Shown: positions 45,251-53,187 of the stretch, one piece after another
Numbering within the stretch: position 1 is the first letter of the stretch
How the letters are laid out: the number at the start of each line of letters is the position of its first letter
From: Actinophytocola oryzae
GTDB lineage: Bacteria; Actinomycetota; Actinomycetes; Mycobacteriales; Pseudonocardiaceae
DNA: 64,000 nucleotides
Direction of reading: 5' to 3'
Assembly: GCF_004364325.1 (NCBI RefSeq)
Contig: NZ_SOCP01000016.1
Location: 124,001 to 188,000 of the forward strand
The notes under the pieces: model-generated
What the model was told of the DNA's origin: nothing
The model's database searches: none
The model's input: the letters and a program-made list of their open reading frames with translations, nothing else
Position numbers and translations under genes: made by a program

Positions 45251-46198
45251 TCAGTCCGGGGTGTGGGGGTTCGTCATGGCCACGGCGATCCTGCGGGCGC
45301 CGGTGAACGGCTCACGGCCGTGGCACGCCAGCATGTTGTCCACCACCAGGACGTCGCCCGCCTGCCAGTCGAAGCGCACGCGGTGCTTGTCGTAGCAGTC
45401 CCTCAGGTGCGCGACCGTCTCGTCCGGGATGACGCCGCCGTCACCGAAGTAGGTGTTGGTGGGCAGGTCCTCGACCGCGAAGATCGCCTGGATGCCCTCC
45501 CGGACCTCCTCGGGCAGGGTGGTGTGGTGGAAGAACACGATGTGGTTGAACCACACGCGCTCGCCGGTGTCCGGGTGCGTGTGGACGGCCGTCCGGACCG
45601 CCGTGGTCCGCAGCCGTCCCTTACCCGTCCAGGTGTGGTCGAGTCGGTGGTCCCGGCAGTAGTCCGCGACCACCGACTCGTCGTCCGTGCCGAACGCGTA
45701 CTCCCACGAGGCGCCGAACCCCGGGTGGAAGTTGCGCACGACCGACCAGCCCCTGCGCTCGAACTCCTCGCGGACGTCGGGGTGGATCGAGTCGTGGATC
45801 CGGCGGATGTCGGCGAGCGGGGTGGCACCCTCGGTCTCGGGTGGCTGTACACAGTGGAAGTACAGCAGCCTCGGCCACGAGGACTGGTAGGAGTTCTCGT
45901 TGTGCAGGAAGATCGTCTGGTCCGGTGGGTAGTCGGTCGACGTGTACACCGCGCCGGACAGGGAGGTGCGCGGGGACGACCGTTCCGAGTACTCGATCAG
46001 CGGACTCCCCGAGAAGGTGGTGGCGAAGCGACCGAAACCGTCCACTCCGGACACCCGGTAGCCGCGCAGGAGCACGGCGCCGTGACGGGAAAGGCGTTCG
46101 CGCAGCAGGGAACGGCCTGTCTCCGCGACTTCGGTGACCGGCTCGTCGAATGAGCCGGCCGTCATGACGTACGGGAGTTCGGGTGCGACGTCGGTCAT
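45251..46198 (-). CDS. SyrP/TauD-family Fe(II)/2-oxoglutarate oxygenase
   Basis: Protein of 315 aa. The iron site is H-x-E (IFLHNENSYQ, about residue 97) plus a distal His in NMLACHGREPFTG, with the 2-oxoglutarate-binding Arg in GARRIAVAM. The core WPRLLYFHCVQPPETEG and TPLADIRRIHDS is typical of SyrP- and DdaC-like enzymes that hydroxylate or epoxidise carrier-bound amino acids. ATG 46198 overlaps the carbamoyltransferase stop (ATGA). The likely reaction is beta-hydroxylation or epoxidation of a building block, and the substrate is not fixed. Confidence 0.9.
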   Translation of the reverse strand: MTDVAPELPYVMTAGSFDEPVTEVAETGRSLLRERLSRHGAVLLRGYRVSGVDGFGRFATTFSGSPLIEYSERSSPRTSLSGAVYTSTDYPPDQTIFLHNENSYQSSWPRLLYFHCVQPPETEGATPLADIRRIHDSIHPDVREEFERRGWSVVRNFHPGFGASWEYAFGTDDESVVADYCRDHRLDHTWTGKGRLRTTAVRTAVHTHPDTGERVWFNHIVFFHHTTLPEEVREGIQAIFAVEDLPTNTYFGDGGVIPDETVAHLRDCYDKHRVRFDWQAGDVLVVDNMLACHGREPFTGARRIAVAMTNPHTPD

Positions 46199-47175
46199 CG
46201 TGCTCCCGCCCCCGTCCGGTCCTCTGGTGTTGTTCCGTTGCACCATTCCAGTACGGCCATCGCGCTGTGCATCTTGTTCTCGGCCTGTTCGAACACGATG
46301 CTCCTGTCGCCGTCGAGAACCTCCGCCGTGACCTCGTCCCCCCGGTGGGCGGGCAGGTCGTGCATGAAGATCGCGTTCGGGCTGTACCGCCAGAGCGCCT
46401 CGGTCACCCGGAACGGCGCGAAGACCGCACGCCAGTCCGCGCGGTCCTTGGTCGTTCCCGTTGTCTGCCACCGGGTGGTGTAGATGACGTCGAAGTCCGG
46501 CGGCAGGTCCGACAGGTGGTGGTGCTCGACCACCGGGGCGCCAGCGCGCCCGGCCCGGGCGCGGACGGTGTCGGAGAGCCCGTAGCCGGGCGGGGTGCGG
46601 AACTCGACGTGCACGCCCTCGTAGCGGCTGAGTGCGAGTGCGAGCGCGGCGGCCGTGTTGTTGCCCTCCCCGACGTAGAGCACCCGCAGTCCGGCTATGC
46701 GGCCGAACCGGCGCCACAACGTGGTGAGATCGGCGAGGGCCTGCGTGGGGTGCTCGTCGCGGGTCATCGCGTTGACCACCGCCATGCGGTCCTGCGCGGC
46801 CCAGTCCCGCAGTTCCGCCTCGTCGTCCGCGGTTCTCGCCACGACCGTGTCCAGCATCCTCGAGAACACCCGGCCGGTGTCGTGTGACGTCTCGCCGGTG
46901 TTGGTCTGCAGGTCGTCGGGGCCGAAGGTGACGACGTCGGCACCGAGGCGCAGCGCGCCAGAGGAGAACGCGGTCCTGGTACGGGTGGAGGTCCTGCGGA
47001 AGTAGATGCCGACGACCCGGTCCGCCAGTGAACGCCGCCGCTCGGTCCGCCCGGCCGACAGCTCGGCCCCCCTGACCACAATGGACCGGAGGTCCGCGTC
47101 CGTGAGGTCGCTGATCGAGATCAGGTGCCGCACGCGGTTGTCGTTCCCCGCGGCGCCCGGTGGCCGGTCGGTCAT
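46195..47175 (-). CDS. Ornithine-carbamoyltransferase-like enzyme with altered acceptor loop
   Basis: Protein of 326 aa with the carbamoyl-phosphate motif STRTRTAF, the HPTQ signature (DEHPTQALADL) and the C-terminal QAENKMHSAMAVLEW. The acceptor loop, HCLP in true OTCs, reads HDLPAHRGDE: Cys is replaced by Asp. That residue contacts the ornithine side, so another amine is probably used. With a Dap-type synthase divergent next door, carbamoylation of Dap to ureidoalanine, as by VioL/CmnL, is a reasonable inference. There is no clear Shine-Dalgarno before ATG 47175. Confidence 0.87.
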   Translation of the reverse strand: MTDRPPGAAGNDNRVRHLISISDLTDADLRSIVVRGAELSAGRTERRRSLADRVVGIYFRRTSTRTRTAFSSGALRLGADVVTFGPDDLQTNTGETSHDTGRVFSRMLDTVVARTADDEAELRDWAAQDRMAVVNAMTRDEHPTQALADLTTLWRRFGRIAGLRVLYVGEGNNTAAALALALSRYEGVHVEFRTPPGYGLSDTVRARAGRAGAPVVEHHHLSDLPPDFDVIYTTRWQTTGTTKDRADWRAVFAPFRVTEALWRYSPNAIFMHDLPAHRGDEVTAEVLDGDRSIVFEQAENKMHSAMAVLEWCNGTTPEDRTGAGAR

Positions 47176-47320
47176 GCGGACAGTCTTTTGGGCCAGGTCA
47201 CGGGCTGTCAATGCCGTGCCTGTAGGGGGATCTCCGGTCTGGTTCGCGTCGGCCTCGGCGTTACCGTTGGGTGTCACGTGGTGCCTCCAGTGCAAGCAAG
47301 CCGGCGAGACGGAGAGGTAC

Positions 47321-48352
47321 ATGGCGGTTTCCCATCGGTCCACCGGTTCTGTCGCGGGTGGCATCCTGTCGGCGGTGGGAAACACTCCCCTGGTCGACCT
47401 GGCGAGCCTGGCGCCCGTCCCCGGCGCGCGGGTCCTCGCGAAGCTGGAGATGCTCAATCCCGGTGGCAGCGCGAAGGACCGGGCCGCGCTGAACATGCTG
47501 CTCGACAAGATCCGCCGAGGCGAGCTGCGACCGGGGGTCTCGGTCGTGGTCGAGTCCAGCTCCGGCAACCTCGCCATCGGGCTCGCCCAGGTGTGCAGGT
47601 ACTTCGGACTGCGGTTCGTCTGTGTCGTCGACGCCAGGACGACCGAGCACAACGTGGCCATCCTCCGCGCCTACCGGGCCTCCATCGAGATCGTGACCGA
47701 GAAGGACCCGGAGACCGGGGCGTACCTGCCCGCCCGGCTTCGCCGGGTCCGCGAGCTGGTGGAGAACACGCCGAACGCCTACTGGCCCAACCAGTACGCG
47801 AACCCGTTGAACGCGCAGGCCCAGGAACAGACGATGCGCGAGATCAGCACGGCCCTCGACGGCCGCGTCGACTACCTGTTCTGCGCCACCAGTTCCTGCG
47901 GGACGGTACGGGGTTGCTCGGACTACGTGCGCAGGCACGGGTTGCCGACGGTCGTGGTCGCCGTGGACGCCGCGGGCAGCCAGATCTTCGGACAGGACAG
48001 GAAAGCCGGGAACCGGCTCATACCCGGCTACGGCTCCGCCTTCCGGCCGCCGCTGCTGGAACAGGACACGGTCGACGAGGTGGTACACGTGTCGGACCTC
48101 GACTGCGTCGTGGCGTGCCGTCGCCTGATGGAACAGGAGGCGATGCTGGTCGGCGGGTCGTCCGGGGCGACCGTCGCCGCGATGGCGGCCATGCGTGACC
48201 GGATCGCGCCGGGAGCGACGTGCGTCGCGATCTTCCCCGACGGCGGCGACCGCTACCTCGACACGATCTACTCCGACAGCTGGGTGGCCGAGCACTTCGG
48301 CGACGTCGCGTCGTTGTGGACCGACCCACGCACCGCACTGGAGATGGTCTAG
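47321..48352 (+). CDS. SbnA/VioB-like PLP enzyme for 2,3-diaminopropionate
   Basis: Protein of 343 aa, ATG 47321 after GGAGAGG. Fold-type II features are SAVGNTPLVDL, the PLP-lysine motif NPGGSAKDRAALNML, a substrate loop VESSSGNLAIGLAQ, and SSCGTVRG for the phosphate. The NPGGSxKDR form and length match SbnA-type enzymes, which condense O-phosphoserine with glutamate on the way to Dap. The second enzyme (SbnB/VioK) is not in the window. It diverges from the carbamoyltransferase and is followed by a C-A-PCP NRPS, so it probably supplies that line. Confidence 0.88.
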   Translation: MAVSHRSTGSVAGGILSAVGNTPLVDLASLAPVPGARVLAKLEMLNPGGSAKDRAALNMLLDKIRRGELRPGVSVVVESSSGNLAIGLAQVCRYFGLRFVCVVDARTTEHNVAILRAYRASIEIVTEKDPETGAYLPARLRRVRELVENTPNAYWPNQYANPLNAQAQEQTMREISTALDGRVDYLFCATSSCGTVRGCSDYVRRHGLPTVVVAVDAAGSQIFGQDRKAGNRLIPGYGSAFRPPLLEQDTVDEVVHVSDLDCVVACRRLMEQEAMLVGGSSGATVAAMAAMRDRIAPGATCVAIFPDGGDRYLDTIYSDSWVAEHFGDVASLWTDPRTALEMV

Positions 48353-48378
48353 CGGATGGACGAGAGGACCGCGCGCTG

Positions 48379-51300
48379 ATGAGGATCGGACCGCTTTCCG
48401 CTGACCAGCACAGGTTGCTGGGGCACCTGCTGGGAGAGTCCGACGACGGGCGGCCGTCCCGCATCCCCGCGTCGGAGGCGGACCGGGGCCACCTTCCGCT
48501 GTCCGCGGCCCAGCGACGGCTGTGGTTCCTTGACCAGGTCCAGCCGGGCTCGCCGCTGTACAACGTGGTCGGCGCCGCCCACCTGCACGGCAGCCTGGAC
48601 CGTGCGGCCCTCCAGCGCTCGCTCGACGAGATCGTCCGCAGGCACGAGATCCTCCGGACCACGTTCCACCAGGACGAGGACGAGCCGTGGGCGCGGGTCC
48701 GGCCCGCCGGCCCGGTTCCGCTGCCCTACCACGACTTCTCGGCGCGGCCCGGACGTGACGCCGCCGTCGCCACGCGGACCGCGCGGGAGGCACGCCGTCC
48801 GTTCGACCTGACCACCGACCTCATGCTGCGGACCGTGCTGCTGAGGACCGGGCCCGACGACCACGTGCTCGTCGTGTGCCTGCACCACATCGCGGCCGAC
48901 GGCTGGTCGCTCACACTGCTGGTGCGTGAGCTGGCCGTCCTCTACGGCGCTTTGCGCACCGGCCGGGCCGCGGCACTGCCGGAACCGGGGTTGCAGTACG
49001 CCGACTTCGCCGTCTGGGAGCACACCCGGCAGGTCGAGCCGCAGCTGCGGTACTGGGAGCAGCGGCTGCGCGGCCTGGCGCCGGTCGACCTGCCGACCGA
49101 CGTGCCCCGCCACGCACTGGCGTCGTTCGCGGGCGAGTCCCTGCCCGTCACCGTGCCGGCGGACCTGGTGCGCAGGCTGCACGAGCTGGGCGCCGCCGAG
49201 CGGGCGACCCCCTACACCGTGCTGCTCGCCGGCTTCGTGACGCTGCTGGGCAGGTGGAGCGGCCAGGCGGACGTGGTGGTCGCGGCGTCGACGGCCAACC
49301 GCACCAGGGTCGAGACCGAGCAGATGATCGGCTGCTTCGTCAACACGCTGCCGCTGCGGGTCGACCTGTCCGGCAGGCCGGGCTTCCGGGAGCTGGTCCG
49401 CCAGGTCCGCGACGGCTGCCTCGCCGACTACGACAACCAGGACGCGCCCTTCGACCAGGTCGTGGAACGGCTGCGCCCGGAACGCGAGCGGACCGCGCAC
49501 ACCCCGCTGCTGCGGCACACGCTCGTGCTGGCCGACCCGAACCCCTCGGTGGACCTGCCGGACCTGCGCATGGAGGTCACGCCGGTGCGCACCGCGACGG
49601 CCAAGTTCGAGCTGCGGCTGGAACTCTGCCCCGACCGGACCGGCGCGCTGACCGGTGTCCTCGAGTACTCCTCCGAGGTGTACTCCGCCGACTCGGTTCG
49701 CCGCCTCGCCGACAGCTTCGTGACCGTGCTGGGCGCCGCGGTGCGCGAGCCGGACCGGCCGGTCACGCTGTCGAGCCTGATGGGACCCGCCGAGTACGAC
49801 CGGGTGGTCCACGACCTCAGCGGGGCCGGGGTGCCCGCGCCGGCACCCACGTGCCTGCACGAGCTGTTCGAGCGCTGTGTGGACGAGGCACCGGACAGGG
49901 TCGCCGTCGTGGACGGCCCGGTCCGGCTCACCTACCGCCAGCTCGACGAACGCGCGAACCGGTTCGCGCACTTCCTGCGTGGCCGAGGGATCGGCCCCGA
50001 GCAGCGGGTCGCGGTCTGCCTGCCGCGCTCCGCCGAGCTGGTGGCGCTGCTGCTCGGCGTGCTCAAGGCGGGTGCGGCGTTCGTGCCGCTCGACCCGGAC
50101 TACCCGCAGGCCCGGCTCGCGTTCATGGTCGGGGACAGCGACCCGACCGTCGTGCTGGCGGGCTCGGACCTGCCGCCGGACCAGACGGCACCCGTCGTGC
50201 TCCTCGACGACGTGACAGCCCAGCTGGCGACGCAGTCGAGTGACCGGCCGCCGGTCGCGACCCGGCCGGGCGACTGCGCCTACGTCGTGTACACGTCCGG
50301 CTCGACCGGGCTGCCCAAGGGGGTGAGCGTCGACCACCACGCGCTCACGAACCTGTTGCGCTGGCGCCAGGCGACCTTCCCGCTCGGCACGGACGACACC
50401 GCGTTGTTCAAGGGATCGATCGGCTTCGACGTCACCACGGGCGAGTGGGCGTGGCCGCTGACGTGCGGCGCCCGGGTCGTCGTGGCGCGGCCCGGGGTGG
50501 AACGCGACCCGGCGGGACTGGCCGCGCTCATCCGGGACGAGCACGTCACCACCTGCAACTTCGTGCCGTCCATGCTGCGGGTGTTCCTGGCCGACCCCGC
50601 GGCGGCGGGCTGCAGGCAGTCGCTTCGCCGAGTCCTGTCCGGGGGCGAGAGCCTCACCAGGGACCTGGCCGAACAGTGCCGGGCCGTGCTGCCGGGCACC
50701 CAGCTGCACAACCTGTACGGGCCGACCGAGGCGACCATCGACGTCACGACCTTCCCCGCCGATCCCGCCGGGCTCGCGGACCACACGCGTGTCGTGCCGC
50801 TCGGCAGGCCGGTGACGGGATCCCGGCTCTACGTCCTCGACCCGGAGCTGGCTCCCGTCCCCGTGGGGGTCGCCGGAGAGCTGTACGTCGGCGGTGTCGC
50901 CGTCGCCCTCGGCTACCACCGGCGCCCCGGCCTCACCGCGGCGCGGTTCGTCCCCGACCCGTTCACGCCGGGCAGGCGCCTCTACCGGACCGGCGACCGG
51001 GTGCGGTGGCTCGCCGACGGCGCGCTGGCCTTCCTCGGGCGGCTCGACGACCAGGTCAAGATCCGCGGCCAGCGGATCGAGCCCGCCGAGACCGAGGCGG
51101 TACTGGCACGTCATCCGGCCGTGCGGGGGGCCGTGGTGACCGTGGACCGGGACCAGGACGGCGACACACGCCTCACCGCCTACCTGCTCCCGCACGACCG
51201 GGTGGCGGCCTCGCTCGTCGAGGAGGTCCGGGCGCACGCCCGCGAGCACCTGCCCGAGCACATGGTCCCGGCGGCGTTCGTGCTCCTCGCGGAGTGGCCG

Positions 51301-51669
51301 GTCGGCCCGAACGGGAAGCTCGACCGGTCCGCGCTGCCCTCGGCGACCCCGGTCGGGGACCTCGCCCGCCCGGCCACCGCCCCCCGCACACCGACCGAGC
51401 GCCGCGTCATGGACATCTGGCTCGGGGTGCTCGACGTGGAGCAGGTCGGGGTCGAGGACAACTTCTTCGACGTCGGCGGGCACTCGCTGCTCGCGGCCAA
51501 GCTGGTCGCCAGGATCCAGGCCGCGTTCGGGGTGGTGCTGTCGCTGGAGGGGCTGTTCGGCGACCCGACCGTCGCGGGCGTGGCGGCGCAGCTCGACACG
51601 GTTCGCCGGGACGAACCGACGGCGGTGCCGATCACCAGGGCCGCGCGCCGCCGCCACGTACCGGGATGA
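48379..51669 (+). CDS. NRPS, C-A-PCP single module, Orn-like pocket code
   Basis: Protein of 1096 aa. After a short lead comes a condensation domain (HLPLSAAQRRLWFLDQV, HHIAADG), an adenylation domain (about 495-985; YTSGSTGLPKG, NLYGPTEATIDV, YRTGDRVRW, GPNGKLDRSALP) and a carrier (DNFFDVGGHSLLA). The pocket by hand alignment is D-V-G-N-L-G-L-I-D-K, which shares features with ornithine codes and may fit a short diamino acid. There is no release domain. ATG 48379 follows GAGAGGA by about 10 nt and lies 26 nt after the Dap-type enzyme. Confidence 0.93.
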   Translation: MRIGPLSADQHRLLGHLLGESDDGRPSRIPASEADRGHLPLSAAQRRLWFLDQVQPGSPLYNVVGAAHLHGSLDRAALQRSLDEIVRRHEILRTTFHQDEDEPWARVRPAGPVPLPYHDFSARPGRDAAVATRTAREARRPFDLTTDLMLRTVLLRTGPDDHVLVVCLHHIAADGWSLTLLVRELAVLYGALRTGRAAALPEPGLQYADFAVWEHTRQVEPQLRYWEQRLRGLAPVDLPTDVPRHALASFAGESLPVTVPADLVRRLHELGAAERATPYTVLLAGFVTLLGRWSGQADVVVAASTANRTRVETEQMIGCFVNTLPLRVDLSGRPGFRELVRQVRDGCLADYDNQDAPFDQVVERLRPERERTAHTPLLRHTLVLADPNPSVDLPDLRMEVTPVRTATAKFELRLELCPDRTGALTGVLEYSSEVYSADSVRRLADSFVTVLGAAVREPDRPVTLSSLMGPAEYDRVVHDLSGAGVPAPAPTCLHELFERCVDEAPDRVAVVDGPVRLTYRQLDERANRFAHFLRGRGIGPEQRVAVCLPRSAELVALLLGVLKAGAAFVPLDPDYPQARLAFMVGDSDPTVVLAGSDLPPDQTAPVVLLDDVTAQLATQSSDRPPVATRPGDCAYVVYTSGSTGLPKGVSVDHHALTNLLRWRQATFPLGTDDTALFKGSIGFDVTTGEWAWPLTCGARVVVARPGVERDPAGLAALIRDEHVTTCNFVPSMLRVFLADPAAAGCRQSLRRVLSGGESLTRDLAEQCRAVLPGTQLHNLYGPTEATIDVTTFPADPAGLADHTRVVPLGRPVTGSRLYVLDPELAPVPVGVAGELYVGGVAVALGYHRRPGLTAARFVPDPFTPGRRLYRTGDRVRWLADGALAFLGRLDDQVKIRGQRIEPAETEAVLARHPAVRGAVVTVDRDQDGDTRLTAYLLPHDRVAASLVEEVRAHAREHLPEHMVPAAFVLLAEWPVGPNGKLDRSALPSATPVGDLARPATAPRTPTERRVMDIWLGVLDVEQVGVEDNFFDVGGHSLLAAKLVARIQAAFGVVLSLEGLFGDPTVAGVAAQLDTVRRDEPTAVPITRAARRRHVPG

Positions 51670-51843
51670 CACGCTCCCGACACGCCGCTCCCGACACGAA
51701 CCGGATATGCCGATTTTTCGGTCCGAGGTGGACGATGGCTTCGCCCAGGTGACCCCTCCCGCACGGCCGTTTCCTTGCCGGGCAGGATGTCCCTCGACAG
51801 TCCGGCCCGACCGGTCAAGGTGGTTTAGTGGTCCGGTCATGGG

Positions 51844-51849
51844 TATGAT
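51844..51849 (+). promoter_or_regulatory. Probable -10 element
   Basis: TATGAT stands 68 bp upstream of the ArsR-like gene at 51917, in the 247-bp gap after the NRPS. No convincing -35 is visible. The rest of the gap holds nothing I can support. Confidence 0.3.
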
Positions 51850-51916
51850 GTGACATGCAGAGCCAATTCGTCACACCTCTTCACGTTCCTTCCCGGTCGG
51901 CGATGATGGGGACGGT

Positions 51917-52906
51917 ATGAGTTTGCGGCTAGCGTTCGACTGGGAAGACCTTCAGCGCGTACGGCTCGCGTCCAGGCCGGACGTGATGTGGGAGCTGGTG
52001 CTCGGCCTCAACCGGTTGCGCGACCCGAGGATCGGCGTCCAGCTGTCCCGGTGGCAGCGACAGACCCGGGTACGGCTGCGCAGCGGGAAGTCCCACCAGC
52101 ACTGGCAGAAGACCCTGTTCACGCTGGTGCCCTACCCCGGGCTGTTTCCCGACTTCCTCACCCCGGCACCCTCGTTCGCGGACATCGGCGCGGCGTGCGA
52201 GGCCATCGCGGGCACCGGACGCGGACGGCTGCGAACCGACCTCACCACCGCGTTCCCCGACGCCACCCGTCCCCCGGTCTGGCTGCGTGAGCTGGCCGAG
52301 GGCAACCGAGGCGAGATCAGCTCCGTTGTGGATTCCGTGCACGCCGCCTACGAACACCTGGTCGCGCCGCAGTGGGACGCGGTACGTGGGTCCGTCTCCG
52401 CCGACCGGACCGCGCGAACCCAGGTGCTGGGACACCACGGCGTCGAGGCCCTGCTCGCCGGGATTCCCGGCGTCGAGGGCTGGGACGGCCAGGTGCTCAA
52501 CATTCGCTATCCGCGTACCCGCACTGTCCACCTGGCGGGACGGGGACTGACCCTTGTGCCGAGCTATTTCTGTGCATCCCCTGTGAGTCTCATCGATCCG
52601 GATCTCCCTCCGATCCTGGTCTACCCGACCGCGGCCCGCATCCAGGCCGAGGGCGCGCAGGTGCCGAGGCGACTGGTCGCCCTGCTCGGACAGACGCGGG
52701 CGGAATGCCTTGCGGCCCTTGTCACACCGTGCACGACGACCACTTTGGCCGAACGCCTCGGCATGTCCGTCGGCAACGCCAGCAAGCAGGCCGCGGTACT
52801 GCGGGAGGCGGGGCTCGCCACGGCCCGGCGGCAGGGCCGTTCCGTTCTACACCATCTCACCCACCTCGGCGAACAACTGCTCGTCGGCGCGGACGTCTTG
52901 CGTTGA
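51917..52906 (+). CDS. ArsR-like winged-helix regulator with large N-terminal domain
   Basis: Protein of 329 aa. The first 240 residues are an alpha/beta domain of the DUF5937 type (RPDVMWELVLGLNRLRDPRI), and the C-terminus is an ArsR-type winged helix (TTTLAERLGMSVGNASKQAA, VLREAGLATARRQGRSVLHH). Such proteins are common local regulators in actinomycetes. It sits between the last NRPS and the LAL regulator. The signal is unknown. Confidence 0.82.
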   Translation: MSLRLAFDWEDLQRVRLASRPDVMWELVLGLNRLRDPRIGVQLSRWQRQTRVRLRSGKSHQHWQKTLFTLVPYPGLFPDFLTPAPSFADIGAACEAIAGTGRGRLRTDLTTAFPDATRPPVWLRELAEGNRGEISSVVDSVHAAYEHLVAPQWDAVRGSVSADRTARTQVLGHHGVEALLAGIPGVEGWDGQVLNIRYPRTRTVHLAGRGLTLVPSYFCASPVSLIDPDLPPILVYPTAARIQAEGAQVPRRLVALLGQTRAECLAALVTPCTTTTLAERLGMSVGNASKQAAVLREAGLATARRQGRSVLHHLTHLGEQLLVGADVLR

Positions 52907-52954
52907 CGCACGTTTTCCGCCACGGGAAAAGGCGTTGCCCGCACCACCGGTCCC

Positions 52955-52975
52955 GATCACGCTGGGGTTGTGATC
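52955..52975. promoter_or_regulatory. Inverted repeat upstream of the LAL regulator
   Basis: GATCAC and GTGATC flank a 9-base spacer in the 281-bp gap before the LuxR-type gene. It could be an operator or a weak hairpin. No other feature is visible in this gap. Confidence 0.3.
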
Positions 52976-53187
52976 AAACGGTGTGGGTGACCATTTCGGA
53001 ACGCCCCGACCTCCCCGTCGAGCGGGGACGGCCACATGCGACCACCACCAAGCCACGGAAGGGAGATGTGCTGGCGACATCATCGGACGGCACCCGCGGG
53101 ACTCACCGGCGGACGTGCTCGACACGAAGGCTCACTAGCAGAAAAGCGTTGTCGCGCAACGGGAAACTCTAGTCAAGGGGGCCTGAG

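Noticed and set aside
46195..47175. Housekeeping ornithine carbamoyltransferase
   Set aside because: HCLP is changed to HDLP and the neighbours are an oxygenase and a Dap-type enzyme rather than arg genes.
47321..48352. Housekeeping cysteine synthase
   Set aside because: The NPGGSxKDR form, the missing cysE neighbour and the NRPS context favour an SbnA-type enzyme.
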